From assembly GCA_013368325.1 (NCBI GenBank), contig JAACJK010000135.1:1-45625 (forward strand): a DNA stretch of 45,625 bases, written 5' to 3'. Shown here piece after piece: positions 9,479-22,200 of the stretch; the stretch's first letter is position 1; the number at the start of each line of letters is the position of its first letter. The position numbers were made by a program, and so were the translations under genes. The stretch is from Ephemerocybe angulata. Its lineage: Eukaryota; Basidiomycota; Agaricomycetes; Agaricales; Psathyrellaceae. The notes below the pieces were generated by a model. The model saw only the letters and a list, made by a program, of their open reading frames with translations. It had not been told where the DNA came from and ran no database searches.

Positions 9479-9486
9479 ACAAAAGA

Positions 9487-9867
9487 AGGTGTTTCTTGAG
9501 AAATAGAAGGTTCCCCTATGGCGAGTACTCCGCTTCCACATGATTTCGAGGTCCCATCTATGAGAAGACACGTCTAACCGTCGACCGTCCGATTCGTCTC
9601 ATATTTTATTCTGATGTGGAGGTAGACGATACCTTCTCGAGAATAATTAACCATGGCCACCACTCCGCCGACTGACAGAGTGGAAGGTGGCGCTGGCTGG
9701 ATTAACGTCGGCAAAGCTCAAAGACGCATGGATTCTTTTCATTGTCACCAAATGACCGAACATGACTTTTTCTGACGAGAATTAGCCACGACATGCATGT
9801 GCCTCCAAGTCAACATGTCCGCATGCCTGATCGCTGCTAGAGCGCGACGCTGTCCCTCTACACCTGT
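9487..9867. other. Spacer between two MITEs
   Basis: About 380 bp with no open frame of note, no RNA gene and no repeat I can recognise. Confidence 0.4.
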
Positions 9868-9869
9868 TA

Positions 9870-10244
9870 CAGCTGTTTTACTAAAGCTTGACACCAATGA
9901 TCGGATGATAAAAAAGTGTTCAAATAATCAATAAATTCATTTACACTCCCCCTGCCCTCCTCGCACCTCAATTTAGGTACTTCATGACTGTAATATCTTC
10001 TAGTATAATTTATGGATGCTCAGAGTGGAGAAGAATCCAAAAAACTGGGCTTGTGCTGTGATACACGGTTTTGGTGGCTTGGCGAGTGAGCTTGATGGGT
10101 CTTTGCTTCGTCGGACCAATAGAAGGCCTTTTCTCAACCAAAATGAGTGTCTTATTACCAATGATAGGGGAAAACCAATTATTTTATTTATTCGTGTATG
10201 TTTGTGCCTGCGGCGCAGAGTGTCAAGCTTTCCTAAAACAGCTG
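9870..10244. mobile_element. MITE 2, about 375 bp, TA target duplication
   Basis: The terminal inverted repeats are 25 bp with two mismatches: 9870-9894 (CAGCTGTTTTACTAAAGC start) against the reverse complement of 10220-10244. Each end is bordered by TA (9868-9869 and 10245-10246), as expected for Tc1/mariner/pogo insertion. The open frames inside are short and not transposase-like, so this looks like a non-autonomous element. Confidence 0.7.
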
Positions 10245-10247
10245 TAA

Positions 10248-11351
10248 ATGGGTGGCTGAACCTAGCGACCGTCCGCTCTACTCCAGCAATACTCCAAGGG
10301 ATAGCATAGCGTTCGCATTTTCTCATTAAGGCGATGACAAGTGCTATAGCAGCTGACGGAGGACACGTAGGTATAGAGCATGTGCATGAGGGTCCCCCAA
10401 ACCGTTGCCTGGCACCCAAGGCACCGTATCTACACACCTAGTCTACAACGCAATCTCATGTCTCGATCAAAATGATGAAAGAAGAAGAAGGAGAAGAAGC
10501 TCCATCCCTCCTGGCTCACAGTGCCACCCTCAACTGAACCACCTGACATCCAAGTCCAAAAGCGACCACCCAACCCGCCCGATGCTTACCGCCAACCAGC
10601 TCGCAAGATAGTTCAAAGAAGCGAGCACTCCGCCTGCCCTGTCTATGTCCCCCACCGGTGCCCGATTCCAACACGCATCGCAATGATAGACAGGTACACA
10701 GAAAGGAAGAGTCAATCTTCGTCTTCCTAAAACATGGCCCCTCGTCGGATTGACTGACAATCAGTCCCTTTCATGGGTAACGGCTTCTACGCCCGCCAGA
10801 CTCCATACTCGCATTATGTTTTCGGTCTGCTTCTCTTCTGAGGTTCTTCCCCTCTTGATTAATCTTGATATATGTTGTCCGCGATCTTCAAGCCCCAAGC
10901 ACACAGGTCGAACACCGAGATCGCCCTCCTCCCCCAGCGTGCCCGCAGCGCAACCGAGGCTTTTCCTTTCATTGAATCCTTGACATCATCACGAAGAACA
11001 AATGGGAAGACGGACATACAGGTACCTAAGGTATCAGTGGTGTTGCCTTAGATCCTTTACCAGCGCGAAACTGGCCGCGCCACGGACATTTCTGGGGGCT
11101 TTCGATTAGAGGTGAAACCTCAAGTGCACAAGGTTCATCGTTACGCAGAATTGTCGAATGGGGGTGAACGAAATATGTGAGTGCACCTCCGTTCGAATCG
11201 AATCGAAAATCGAAATGAAAACTGAATAAATAAATCGCAAGGTACATGCATCCAAACCTATACAACAACGCATTCGCAGCTCCGTCCCCGACGAATAAAA
11301 TCGCGAGGCACACGCCGATCACCCAACAACCTTCGCAACCAACCACCAAAA
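10248..11351. other. Intergenic region, no gene recognised
   Basis: About 1.1 kb between MITE 2 and the 3' end of LNP1. Short frames exist on both strands (for example a small 'MGNGFYARQTPY' start near 10773 on the plus strand), but none has a convincing continuation or domain. Confidence 0.4.
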
Positions 11352-12819
11352 TCACAGATCATCCACCTCCATCGAGTCGGTAGTAGGCAGATCAGGTCCC
11401 CCATCATGCGCAGCTTCCTCTTGCCCTCTTCGTCGCCCATGGCTCGAGATCGAATTCCCGTGTGGGGGCGACGGAGATGCACTCGGGCTCATTCTCGAGA
11501 TCCCAGCAGGCGTCGAGGGCATGTTCGTAGCAGCACCTGATGCTGATGTAGTAGTAGTAGCTGATATGCGAGCCTGCTTCTTGGACCTGGCGGACGCATT
11601 AAAGTGTCCGCATTTCGGGCATATAAATTCTGTTTCAGGGAATAGAAGCAGAACATGCCAAAAAGGACGAGGGGATAAGGATAAGTTAGCGTTATTGAAT
11701 TGAATAGTGATTATAACCAAACGATCCGGGGAGAGCCAGGAACGAGGACGTGAATAGGGAAGGAAGCAAGGCACGTACGGGCATCTTCCCACATGCTCTC
11801 CTTCACGAGACCGTTGTGGGTAAAACACTTTTCGCAGATGAGGGCGTAGCGACTGCTTGGCGAGGCAAACGAGTTGTCTTCGTCCCCCAGTAATGCGTCC
11901 GCAACCTTGTCGTACCATTGCTTGCGAGGTGGAGCAATCGGGAAAGACGGGCTCAAAGCTACATGGCGAATAGGTAAGTATGTTTATCAGAAAAACAAAA
12001 AAAAAAGACTCTTTTATTTGATTCACGTACCGGTCAGCCGGGGGTCCAGAGGTTTGGTAGGAGTTTGCGGAATATTGGGGTTTACAGGTCTTAATTGAGG
12101 CTGCTGGGGAGTCGAGAACGGGGCGCCAGGGACAGGTTGACCTGGGGCGGGATTACGATGCCTCAAAGGTGTAGCCTCCGCAGGTGCAGACTCGTCGTAC
12201 TTCTGGAGCAGATCACGGGTGGTGTAGTAGTTCGTCTTCTTCTTGATCTCCTCGACTTTCTCCCGGCGAAGTTTCATTAGCTTCTGAAGAGATTTCTCTA
12301 CGTCGACCATTTCATTAAGGAATCAGGTATATGGCAGAGCCCTGCATTACACACCTTCAGCATTGCCTTTGCGTTCGTACCAAAGTTGGACGATGCGGCG
12401 AATGAATAGGATCCTAGGATGAGGTTAGGTTAGTTCGGTGCGGCTTCCTCGTGGCTAGCGACTTCACGCACACTATAGGGCCTATTACCACGGGCAGAGC
12501 CTTCAAGGCTTTGGAGACCTTTACGTCTCTCCTCGTCCGCTGGGGACCGATATTAGGCACAACTTCGAGGTACCACAGGCTAACGTAGGCGACCCATGCG
12601 GCCAGAGTGTACAGCGTCACCAGCAAGCTCGAACGGCGTTCCCTCAGCCTTATTTCCGACAGTTTGACCTGGCGATTCTGCACATCGTTTGCGAGGTTTG
12701 CTAAGATAGTTTCGTAGTCCTCCTCGGGCTTCTGTCGTCCAAATCTACCGTTCATTATCAGTTTTTCGAGGACGTTTGAGGTGACGGACCTTGCTGAACC
12801 AGCGCTTAAGGAACGACAT
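11352..12819 (-). CDS. LNP1: Lunapark-family ER junction protein
   Basis: Lunapark stabilises three-way junctions of the tubular endoplasmic reticulum. Model on the minus strand: exons 12790-12819, 12472-12731, 12355-12413, 12031-12297, 11779-11958, 11352-11629 (1074 nt, 357 aa), all GT-AG. It starts 'MSFLKRWFSK' and has a coiled-coil-like 'RQVKLSEIRLRERR'. Two hydrophobic hairpin segments follow ('LLVTLYTLAAWVAYVSLWYL' and 'LPVVIGPIV' joined to 'ILFIRRIV'). Next come a Lys/Glu-rich helix with 'KKKTNYYTTRDLLQKYD' and a Pro-rich linker. The signature zinc ribbon is 'RYALICEKCFTHNG...EDAQFICPKCGHFN' (CxxC...CxxC). The acidic Ser/Pro-rich tail ends 'MEVDDL'. This order matches yeast and animal Lunapark. 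The splice between exons 1 and 2 was chosen to keep frame and family start; an internal ATG at 12755 would lose the usual N-terminus. Confidence 0.88.
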
Positions 12820-15569
12820 TAGTTTGTAGTCACGATAGAGACACTTTGGCCGGGATGAAGGTCATGGATAAGAGTGAAAATGAGGCCAACACTGCGCCCG
12901 CCGTGCTCGACGTGTTGTCCCCATCGCAAACGTCAGTGGCAGGCCACACGTCATCCACGTGATCCAATTTCAGTTAATCACATGATTGCCTCGGCTTTCC
13001 CCGAGCGCCGCCAAGCGCGCATCGTCGTCGACCTTCGCCTTGCTTTCGTCCCATGCTGTCGTAACATTTGAATCGGAAGTCCTCACATGAGCTTTCTCCG
13101 AGCTGGAATCGAAGTCGTGAACCTCGAACTCATCTCATCGGCGGGACTATGGACGCACGACGCTCTATTCAGCTGCTTTGACTCCACGGTGAGCCTTTTC
13201 TAGATAAAGGACAAGGCGGTTCAGCTCATCGCATCGCGCCCATCTAGACTTATTGACATCGACCACGCGTGTGCTAAGCCCATGAAATATTAGGTTTGCG
13301 GGCGCTCTGGGAGAGCATCCTGAGGTTGCCGGTCTCGTTGTGAAGCGGGTCGAGAGGCAAACCATTGATAGTTGGCTGCGGCTTCTATCCTTATTCTTTT
13401 GATGGACGAGGATGAAAAGACGCTGCATCGCCCTGATCCGAGCACCATGATGCTCATGTCTCGATGTATCATCATCGAAGCCAGCATTCAGGCTGTCTGG
13501 GCTGTCTCTTCCCATCCATCGTTGGCTGTGTTTAGAATTCCTGAACGAGGAAATCTTCCTTTTCCGACATTCGTGGGGCAGCTGTACTGGTACCTGGCAG
13601 GTACGATTTTACTAACGCGCATCTTATCTGGCAGCACTCAGGAGGTGATCGGGCAAACCACCACCTCCGGGCACTCTGCGATGACGAGAAGTACTCTCGA
13701 TGCCTTTCGCTGTATTGAATTTGACCAACAAGGTCACACCTCGGCGGAACTTTCCGTTCACTTGCTGAAAGCCTAAGAGCCACAGGAGCTAGCGGGACGC
13801 TTATCTGCGTCAAAACAGTACTGAAAGGTGCGCCATATCTACCTTTGGAGACTCGTCCTGGTTTCTCAGGACTCGTTCGCTTCCAGCGTCATTAGATCGG
13901 CGGGGCTTTAGTGCTTGCCAGGCGTGAATACTGAATAGACACTCCATAAGAATGGGCTCACGAGAGTACTGGGAAATGCCGTGGTATTGGCAGATCGGCT
14001 TCATTATCCTCCAGTGTTGGACATGAAACGTGAGTCTAAATCGATGCATTCAAGGGTTAAACCTTCTAGAGTCGTATTGACCTTTTACTTTACAGCGTTT
14101 CCAGGAGCCTGATCATGGTAAACGACCCGACGGTTTCTTCCCTAGGGCAGCTTCGCACCGAGGATTTGCGTATGGTGATCAATTAGTATCGCCCCTGAAA
14201 GCAATATGGCGCCCCCACTTCGATCTTCACTAGGGGTAAAGTCGTGAGATAAGAAGCACACTCATATGATCAAGGAGGACAGCTCCATTAATGATGTTGC
14301 CGGAACTGCTTGTGTTAGTCCAGGAGCTTGGGCCCAGCATCGCTTCTGAAGGTCAGTTCCCTTTTCTTATGGAAGTTGAGCTGTCTGACCTCTCCCACAC
14401 TTGATTGAAAGGAGGTCCGATTATCCGAGCGGGGAGAGGTGCACTGACGAATAACGTATGTCGACTTCGTTCAGGTCCCATCGCTCGCTCCGCCTTCTTT
14501 TCGACGGCTCAACTACTGGGATAGCGCGGCTGCTTCTACCTCGAGACCATATTGGAAAGATTGAAGGGTCGCTTCTCCCTCCAAGATGGTGATGGGCATT
14601 GTATCATGGACCTGATAATCGAATCTTATCATTACAGCCATCTGTGAGTTAGGGTGTTCGTGGTGTGTGGCCGATCATTGGTCCTTCCCTTGTACCTGCC
14701 CGGAGCATCACTCGGGCTCGAAATGAGGAACTCGTAGGGGCAGTCAAGGTTTCCTAGAGTCGGTTTTACGCCGCAGCATAAGGTATTGTGGTGAATTAAC
14801 TCTGACCTGTGCAACATGCTGATCGTAACTGCTGTAGACCGATCGTATTCATATGGTGGTCCCCGCAGCTGGGTGCCTCGTGGTGGTGACGCATTCCTTC
14901 CTGGTTTGTCTAGGTATCCCTATGTTTCCCGAAACATACTTGAAGAGCGCCTCCGCGGTGACTCGAGCGGACGTTGCCTTACCAATTCTCGGACGGCGTC
15001 GGCTTGGTGTGTTTTTCAGTCAACGATTAAAAAATTAGGTGCTTGCGGCCGAGACGATCTGTATTAAGAACGCGAATCGTTCGATGCACTGCTTGCGACT
15101 CGAGTCAGGTCCGACTTGGGTGCTTCCCGTCCGTACCGTTCGACGTTCGTCGCAACATGAACCCTGGAGCACCAACTGTTTGATGCGATAATCCGAACCG
15201 GTCGGGTTGAATCAACTTGAATGGGGTCGACCCTTCCTTACGTCAACGGACAGTGTTCGCGGGCCCATCATTCTTTGTTTCCTGCTGGGTACGGGCGGTT
15301 ATTGGTCAGAGGGTAGTTAACCGGCCCAGGAACGTTTTTGAGCGGTCCTGGCTGGTCCTGGCTCTACATGGGCACCGGTTGCGGAGGTCAAAGTGGACTC
15401 CGTATCGGTGCAGAGGCATCCCGGGCTCAGTGGACAAGCTTCAGGACCCACGAGATCTATTTCTCGCGGTCAACCCATATTGGGATGTGACCTTTGCTCA
15501 CCAGATCTAGACAACCCTGATTCGATCTCGATGGACTTGTGCTCGGGTGAAGTCCTCATTAGGGAAAGC
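12820..15569. other. Large intergenic region, no gene recognised
   Basis: About 2.75 kb between divergent LNP1 and the GATA factor. Several open frames of 60-134 codons occur on both strands (longest 13372-13776, plus), without domains, splice-consistent extensions or repeats. Likely promoter sequence at both ends with unassigned DNA between. Confidence 0.4.
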
Positions 15570-15578
15570 CTATATAAA
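15570..15578 (+). promoter_or_regulatory. TATA-like box of the GATA-factor gene
   Basis: CTATATAAA lies about 50 bp upstream of the chosen start codon at 15627 and is the best TATA match in the region, supporting the short N-terminus of the gene model. Confidence 0.5.
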
Positions 15579-15626
15579 CGCGCGCTGCGTACCGAATGCT
15601 TTCACACCAATGACTTTGTGAACACA

Positions 15627-16843
15627 ATGGTACCTCAAGTAATGTCCTCCTACGAAATCGACAAGCGCTTCTCCTCCATCTCACTCGGCTCCTCCATGTA
15701 CCATGGCCACTACCCCTCAGCATCCCAATCGCCCGCGCTGCCCATGTATTCCGAATCCAACAACCTGTGGTCAGGCGGTAAGCATGCTCCGCGCGTCACC
15801 GTTTTTATGGAAAGTAACATTGGCTCTCAGACTCCATGGCGAGTCCCGACTATTCTCCAAGACGCTGGCACGACGACAGGAGGGGCTACCAGCAGCCCTT
15901 CCTCTCCGACTGCAGGACGACCATAAACGAAATGGACTCGCCCGCGTTCCAGCCACTCCTGCTTCCCACCGAGGTCTCTGTGTCTTCCATGATGTCCAGC
16001 CACGCTCGCATCCAGCGCGGGACCGGCTACATGGACTCTCCTTCGACAGACCCAGGCGAGCTCTCCGATCACAGTTCTTCCGGAAGCTGGGTCGGCGAAC
16101 CTTGGAGCTTTGGCTTCGACAACGGACGCTCGCCTCCTAACATCAAGCGGTCACGCTCCAGCACCAGCTCGCCCGATTGGGCGTCGGGGCTGAACGTCTC
16201 CGTGCCCCCATACGACTCGAACTGGACGCACATCATCGCAGGGCCAGACAGCTCCGTCACCCCCTACACCCCCCAGCAGACGATGCTTCTCAATGGCTTC
16301 GTCTTCCCGCACCGCTTCTCGCCCCTTCCCGAATCACCTTCCCCTCCTCCGATGTATCAGGACTCCCACATATCGCCATCGGCGTCGCTCGAGGGGCGTG
16401 CTACCTCTGCTTCGCATGCGATGGGGATGGGTGGCGCCCATGCTTCTACTCGCGGCGGTGCAGGCTCTGCGAACCTCGATCCCAACGTGAAACGCTGCTC
16501 CCACTGCAAGGCGACACAAACACCACTCTGGCGACGCGACCCCACGACCTTCAAGCCCCTCTGCAACGCGTGCGGCCTCTACCTCCAGCAAAGGAACCGC
16601 CTGCGCCCACAGGTGCTCATTGACGCGGACGTGGACGACGAGGGGGAGGAGGAGGACCAAAACTATGTGGGCCCGGAGTGCAGCCATTGCAGGACACATC
16701 ATACTTCGGTTTGGCGCCGGAGCAAAACTGGAGCTCAGTTGTGCAATGCGTGCGGGGTCTATGCGAGGCTGAGGGGCAAGCCAAGGCCGTTGTCGTTGAA
16801 GAGAAATAAGATTAAGCCTCGCTCGAAGCACCCAAAACCGTGA
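15627..16843 (+). CDS. Two-finger GATA-type transcription factor
   Basis: Model: exons 15627-15777 and 15831-16843 (1164 nt, 387 aa), with a 53-nt intron that splits a Gly-Asp junction. The N-terminal 270 residues are Ser/Pro-rich and probably disordered, with 'IKRSRSSTSSPDW' as a possible nuclear signal. GATA finger 1 is at C273-C298 (CSHC, 18 residues including LWRR, CNAC). Finger 2 is at C334-C358 (CSHC, 17 residues including VWRR, CNAC), followed by a basic tail 'LRGKPRPLSLKRNKIKPRSKH'. The 35-residue linker is acidic (DVDDEGEEEDQ) and has no extra cysteines, which argues against the Fep1/SreA/Urbs1 iron-responsive class with its Cys-rich centre. Expected to bind (A/T)GATA(A/G) sites in the nucleus; target pathway unknown. 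An in-frame ATG lies upstream, but the TATA-like box favours 15627. Confidence 0.85.
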
Positions 16844-18492
16844 TCCCTTCTTGATCTCGGCGGTGGACGGACATCTTGGACTCATACTTCTACTTCTTGC
16901 TCGGACTGGCGCTCTTTCCGTTTCTCTTCGTTTCTTGCCGCCCTCATATCTATTTGCATTGCATAACCCTTTTTGCGCATCGATGCGCATTCGCGAACCT
17001 GCTTGGACTCTCGGACACGATGAAGACATAATCACTACTCTACTATTGTACTCTAGATATTGCCGGTACTGTACTACGTTTCTTGACGACTTCGGTAGCC
17101 TGTAACGACTTAGTGCCTCCCTCTTCGTTCTTCGAAAGAACCCCTTTGCCATGACCTGCTTCCACGATCGGACTCTTTGTAGCTACAACGTACGAGTACG
17201 GTGCGGACCCACGAGGATGAGAAAAACAGTATCTCTTACTGAATGTACAATGGTGTTTACTCTTTTCCGGCTCGCTGTGATGTCAAGGACTGATTGTCCT
17301 CGTTCTTCTTAGCAACCGAGGCAAGTATTAACTTCCTCCCCTCGCCCTACCATACTTGGACGAGCGAAGCCAATTATGCCGAGTATGTGACGTTGTCATC
17401 CAAAGTGGCTGTCAGTGCAACCCTCTCTTCCTCTGGACGACAGTATTCTCTGTATGATGATGGTGGTGGTGGTAATGATGATACCACTGATGATCGAGGT
17501 TGCCTGTCAGGGATTGTCCATGCGATGATCGTCAGGCCCCTTTCCTGCGAAGAAACAATGGCCAAGTCGCGTCTCTGGCGGGCGATCATCCTGATCCAGC
17601 AAAAAAAGGAAGATAGTAATCACTTATTAGAACGAGCGCGCTCATACTCAGACACGCATAGTCGCCATGTGTTTGATGAGTTGGAACCTCACAAAACCAG
17701 CTTCTCTTCTGAGCTTGAAGTAGTAACACTTCTCAAGCTCTTCTGGGGCGAGGATGAGAACCCAGGCACGTCAAGCCACCTCTCCTTCCGCACCCCACTA
17801 TCTATTGTCGATCGCGGCTGTTTTAGATTTCAGTTGCATGGCGAACGCAGTCTAAAAACAAGGAAAGGACGATTCGGGCAAAACTCGGGGTTGCGTGTTA
17901 CAGGAACCCAGTGGCTTACATCTCAACGAGCTTCGTCGCTCGTCGCATTTTGTGACTCAAAATTTAATCGGCAATAGCATTGAGCTCAGATCGCATAGTC
18001 TGCGGGCGGATTTTACTCAGGTGTTCCGCTAGTGATAGTAGTCTATACGCTTCTAGTCAACTTCCTCTCTCGAACCAAGTTTTGATACTACAACGGTGGC
18101 AGGTACCATCGCATCCCAACTATCATCGCCGTATATGGACACCGTCTTCGTTTTGCACTCAGCCAGTCTTCAACCGATAGTTGGGGAAGGGCCTGAGTGA
18201 GAGTGAGAAATCCAATTCATTGGTCATGCAACCCACTCCACTTCCACTGTACTCTAAAATTCGAGATCTGGCTTATTCTTAATCCTCCGGATACTCCAAG
18301 ATCGGCGCTCATATTACATAGCAGTGACCCCAGGTCCTTAACCGCTCAAGGAAGATCCCGCTGCGGTCGCATCGCTTCTCCACCCCACCCCTCGCATAAC
18401 ACCGTACAAAGTACAATGAGCGTGGGGCTGATAAGCTAACGCTATCAGCGCGTACGCACAAATTACAAGGCAAGATCACGCCTGTCGTTTCT
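16844..18492. other. 3' UTR of the GATA gene and pre-transposon spacer
   Basis: It contains one open frame of 227 codons (17294-17977, plus) with no recognisable domain, an Asp/Gly run and no supporting splice or promoter signal. I do not call it a gene. The right edge is the left terminus of the GCM transposon. Confidence 0.4.
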
Positions 18493-18541
18493 GGCGAGCT
18501 CCGGTGGTTCATGTTTTTGCGTTGCGTTGCGGTAGCTTGCG
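18493..18541 (+). repeat. Left terminal inverted repeat of the GCM transposon
   Basis: Pairs with 25908-25956; about 38 of 49 bases match, best at the outer nine bases and over TGCGTTGCG and TGCGGTA near the inner end. Confidence 0.75.
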
Positions 18542-18644
18542 TTGATGGCCTTGCGGTATATAACACGCAAGTTACCGCAAATGCCTTGATTGCCGCAAGA
18601 TTTTCGGTATTTGCGGTGACTTGCGTGAGGTTGCGTGTTTTGCG
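18517..18644. repeat. Left sub-terminal TTGCG/TTGCGGT repeats
   Basis: About a dozen TTGCG units within 130 bp, nine on the plus strand and three as CGCAA, several extended to TTGCGGT. Spacing is irregular. They overlap the inner part of the left terminal repeat and are likely transposase-binding sites. Confidence 0.75.
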
Positions 18645-19240
18645 TAGGGCTTCTGGGGGAGGACACGGGGGTATAATAGGGTGTTGAGGATGTTCAGTAC
18701 TCAGTAGATAAGATATAGTGCATCGTTCTTCCAGCCCAGCCTGTCCTTGATCAGCGGAGAGGTTAAATGACTGTGGGAATTGTCTGAGGTGACGCAAAGC
18801 GCCGCAACGACATCGTCGATTCTGACTGCCTACCACCACAACAGCGAGCACCGAGGACCACATCCACTCAACCAGCAGATACCCAGTATATCTCGAAAAC
18901 ATTCTTGAGGCTTGGAGAGGGCGCAAGACGGAGGGTTGGGCATGGGCTTGGGGAACAGGATTGATGGCCGGTGGTGACCCTCAATAGGGGCGGGGTGGGC
19001 TGTGGTAAGTCGTCCACCTCGAGTATGGCTGGTATATTGGTGTTAACAGGTTTCTAGAGACTGTATCTATACATTATAGACCCAATATATGCGCTTTCGC
19101 CTACAGACTTTGATTCTTGGAGCGATGTTTTGCTGGGCCATTATAAGCTTCCGTTCCCGATTAGGCGCCTCGCTCCAAAGATTTTGAGGACTCGACAACC
19201 TCTAATAACGCACGTTTTGCCTTACACAGATCATCAAGAC

Positions 19241-22200
19241 ATGAAGAGACTCAAAAGGGCGCTTTTTGCCTTCTTTTCGGAGGACGAGCAACAGCAACAA
19301 GCACCGCCAGTGCCCGTTGTGAACCAGCCGCAGTATCAGCACCATCCCATGCAATATCCTCCAATGTACCAACCCGCTGCCCCTCCAGGGCATATATACG
19401 GTCCGTATGCGCAACCACCACCCCATATGATGCTCCATGGGTACCATCCAAGCCAATACATGTCTGTTTCGGCACCGTACATGAATGGTGAGTTCCAACT
19501 TCAGGGCTCAAGCAATGCTAGGCTGATAATCTTCGTTCTGGTGTGTCTAGGTTATGGAAATCCAGGAGTATACAATGTTGGAGTACCTATGGCTTCGTTT
19601 AACCCGCCTGAAGCGACGCAACCACCCAAAATGCCGACCATCGAGACCGTTCAACCCGCCGCAACCAGACAGCGCTTACCCGTGCCCGAACAAGCAAAAA
19701 TCGCGAAACCCCCAGCCGCAGACAGTCGCAAAAAGGTGCCGCAAGCTAGGGACGAATCTCAGGCAGCACTAGAGGCAAAGCAGAAGGTTAGCATGGCATC
19801 GGATTCGAGTTCGGACTCAGAAGGAGAACCGGAGGAAGAGGGAATATGTACAGCGGAACCTGGTACGTCTACAGTGCCTACGTCGATATAATGCTCTAAA
19901 ATATACTAGGAACTGTCCTATACGACTGGCCGAATGGGAAACGAGTTCGAAAATTCGAAACAGAGGACGAAGCAAAGCCAAATAACGACCAGGCGAAGTG
20001 GCAGTTCCGTTCTTATGGTACAAGCAACTGGAACCGCAAAGCCACCGAATACTCCGTTGCCATTGGAAAAGCGAAGACGAGCAAGTGCCTTGGGGTTGAC
20101 GTATGCCCCAATCCGGCCTGTGTACGCCCAGTGAAGCCCAAAACCGATCCCAGCACTCAGGAGAAGCAAATTCACGCCGGCTGCGCCCTATGCGGGTCCG
20201 GTCCACTTGTCCACCATGACTGTGCCGCCAGGTGCCATCGGTATCGTGCAAAGGACATCAAGACTGGTGAAGAATACTTCCGCTGGGAGCACGAAGGATA
20301 TCACGACCACCCACGCCCACCCACGAGCCACCTCTCTGTTTCAGAAACTGCTCAACTCGATGCTCAAGTCGTGCGTGGAGGGGCGAATGCAACGGTTCAC
20401 GCTCTTCGCACCGGTGATCTGAATCCTGGATCCGTGCCCTTGCCCGACATTGCGCCTGCTCTTGCTAATCCCAGCGCCGCTCGGTACTTCGTCGCCAAGA
20501 GCCAGGCTCGGACTGGAGTTACGAACACAATGCCGAAGAACACTACTGCTGGGGCCACAATAAAACAAATTCTAGGTCTCAATGGCGAGCTCGGGGAGCC
20601 GTTTCTAATCTTCTCGCAGCTACACGACCAAGGATTATTCATTTTCCGGACAGCGTTTATGAACTCGGTGCTGGAGGCGACTGTCGATGACTGGGTACTC
20701 GACAAAGACACTGTTGGCTCTCGACACGGCTTTGTAACGGATGGAAACCATTCTTACTTCAAGGATGGTGTTCTTCTCTCGACATCTGCATTCAGCGAGA
20801 CGCTGAAAGCTTGGGTCCCAGTTCTATTTACCCTCGTTTTTGGTGAAGACGCCGCCCACCATCGCCCGCACTTCAAGCATCTGAATGATGCTGTCATGGC
20901 CAAAGTCCAGCGCGACGGGCTTCCATTCAAAAAGGAATACCTTCTCAATGTACGTCGCCTTGACGTCGCCTTGCTGCAACTGCAACGCATGCACACGCTA
21001 ATGCGCTAATGCTTATTTTTGCTATAGGTCATGGACTTCTCGCAAGCTCAGCGGAATGCGCATGCAGAGGAATATGCCGTTGCTGTTGCGCATACCATCC
21101 CGGAATTTTCGAACCTTTCTCTGGAAGCGCAGGCAGCCCAAATGGTTAACCTCCGTGAGGAGGCAAAGTCGCTCGAGGTTGGGTGCGAGTATCACTTCTG
21201 GGCCCAGGCTACGCGGGTCCAGGAAACAGCTGCTTTGGTCGACCAAAACCGTGTCTCAGACTTCGCTTACATACTGCGGAAGATGGTATCACGGAAAACC
21301 TCGAGTGACGATTTTGACCTCTTGGTGGCTCGTTTCAGACGAGAGTTTCCGGACGCAGCTGGATGGTTATCTTGGTGGATCCAGCCCGCCATTTTGGGGA
21401 TGGTGTTTCCAGCAAAAAGCACGATTGACCCCGACGTAGCTAAGAAAGTACCTTCGACGTCAAACGCAGCAGAGCATGGGCATTCATTGCTCAACCATGC
21501 GGTTGGAAGTGGGAACGATCTCCTCGAAGGAATACGGAAGTTATATCTGCACGTAAAACGCTTTAACTCGGAGTTTGCGTCGATCAAATGTGCGTTCCAT
21601 TTCACTTACTCGGCAATTACTCGGGCCCATATACTAACAGGATAATACATATAGCCGGGCACTTCACGCCATCGGGGCCTCGAGAGCACCGTGCACCCAA
21701 AAAGGTCAAATTCTTCGAGAACGACGGCCGCGCTCCAGATACTGTTGGCGCTCTCAAGGAGCTGCAGCCTGCTACTAACATGGGCCTCGAAGCACTTTCC
21801 CGCCTTCCACTATATACCCAGTCATTCAAATGGCTTAGTCCGAACTCGTGCTTCTGGGATCACGGTATCGAGCTTTTCTTCCGAGCATACCTTCTATGGA
21901 CGGTGGACATGCGCACGAAGTTTCTTAGCCTCCTTCCAGGTGATAGCTTCCTGATGTTACTGGCAACGCACTTTGATCGGCGCCTCAAGCTCATTACGAG
22001 CAACAAGAAAAAGGATCTCAACGCCCATGCTCTGCTTGTCCACGCATTATCGGAGCTTCAGAAAGCCTTGCGTGCACGGATTTTCGAGCAATGGCTTCCA
22101 GAGCTTAGCTCGTCCGGGCATCATTCTGCGTTATGCTGGATTCAGCCTATGATTGAGGTGAGCATGGATATTAGGTTTTTAAGAGGGTCGAAAAATCTGA

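Noticed and set aside
17294..17977. 227-codon open frame
   Set aside because: No ATG-promoter context, no domain, Asp/Gly low complexity and no splice-linked neighbours; can arise by chance.
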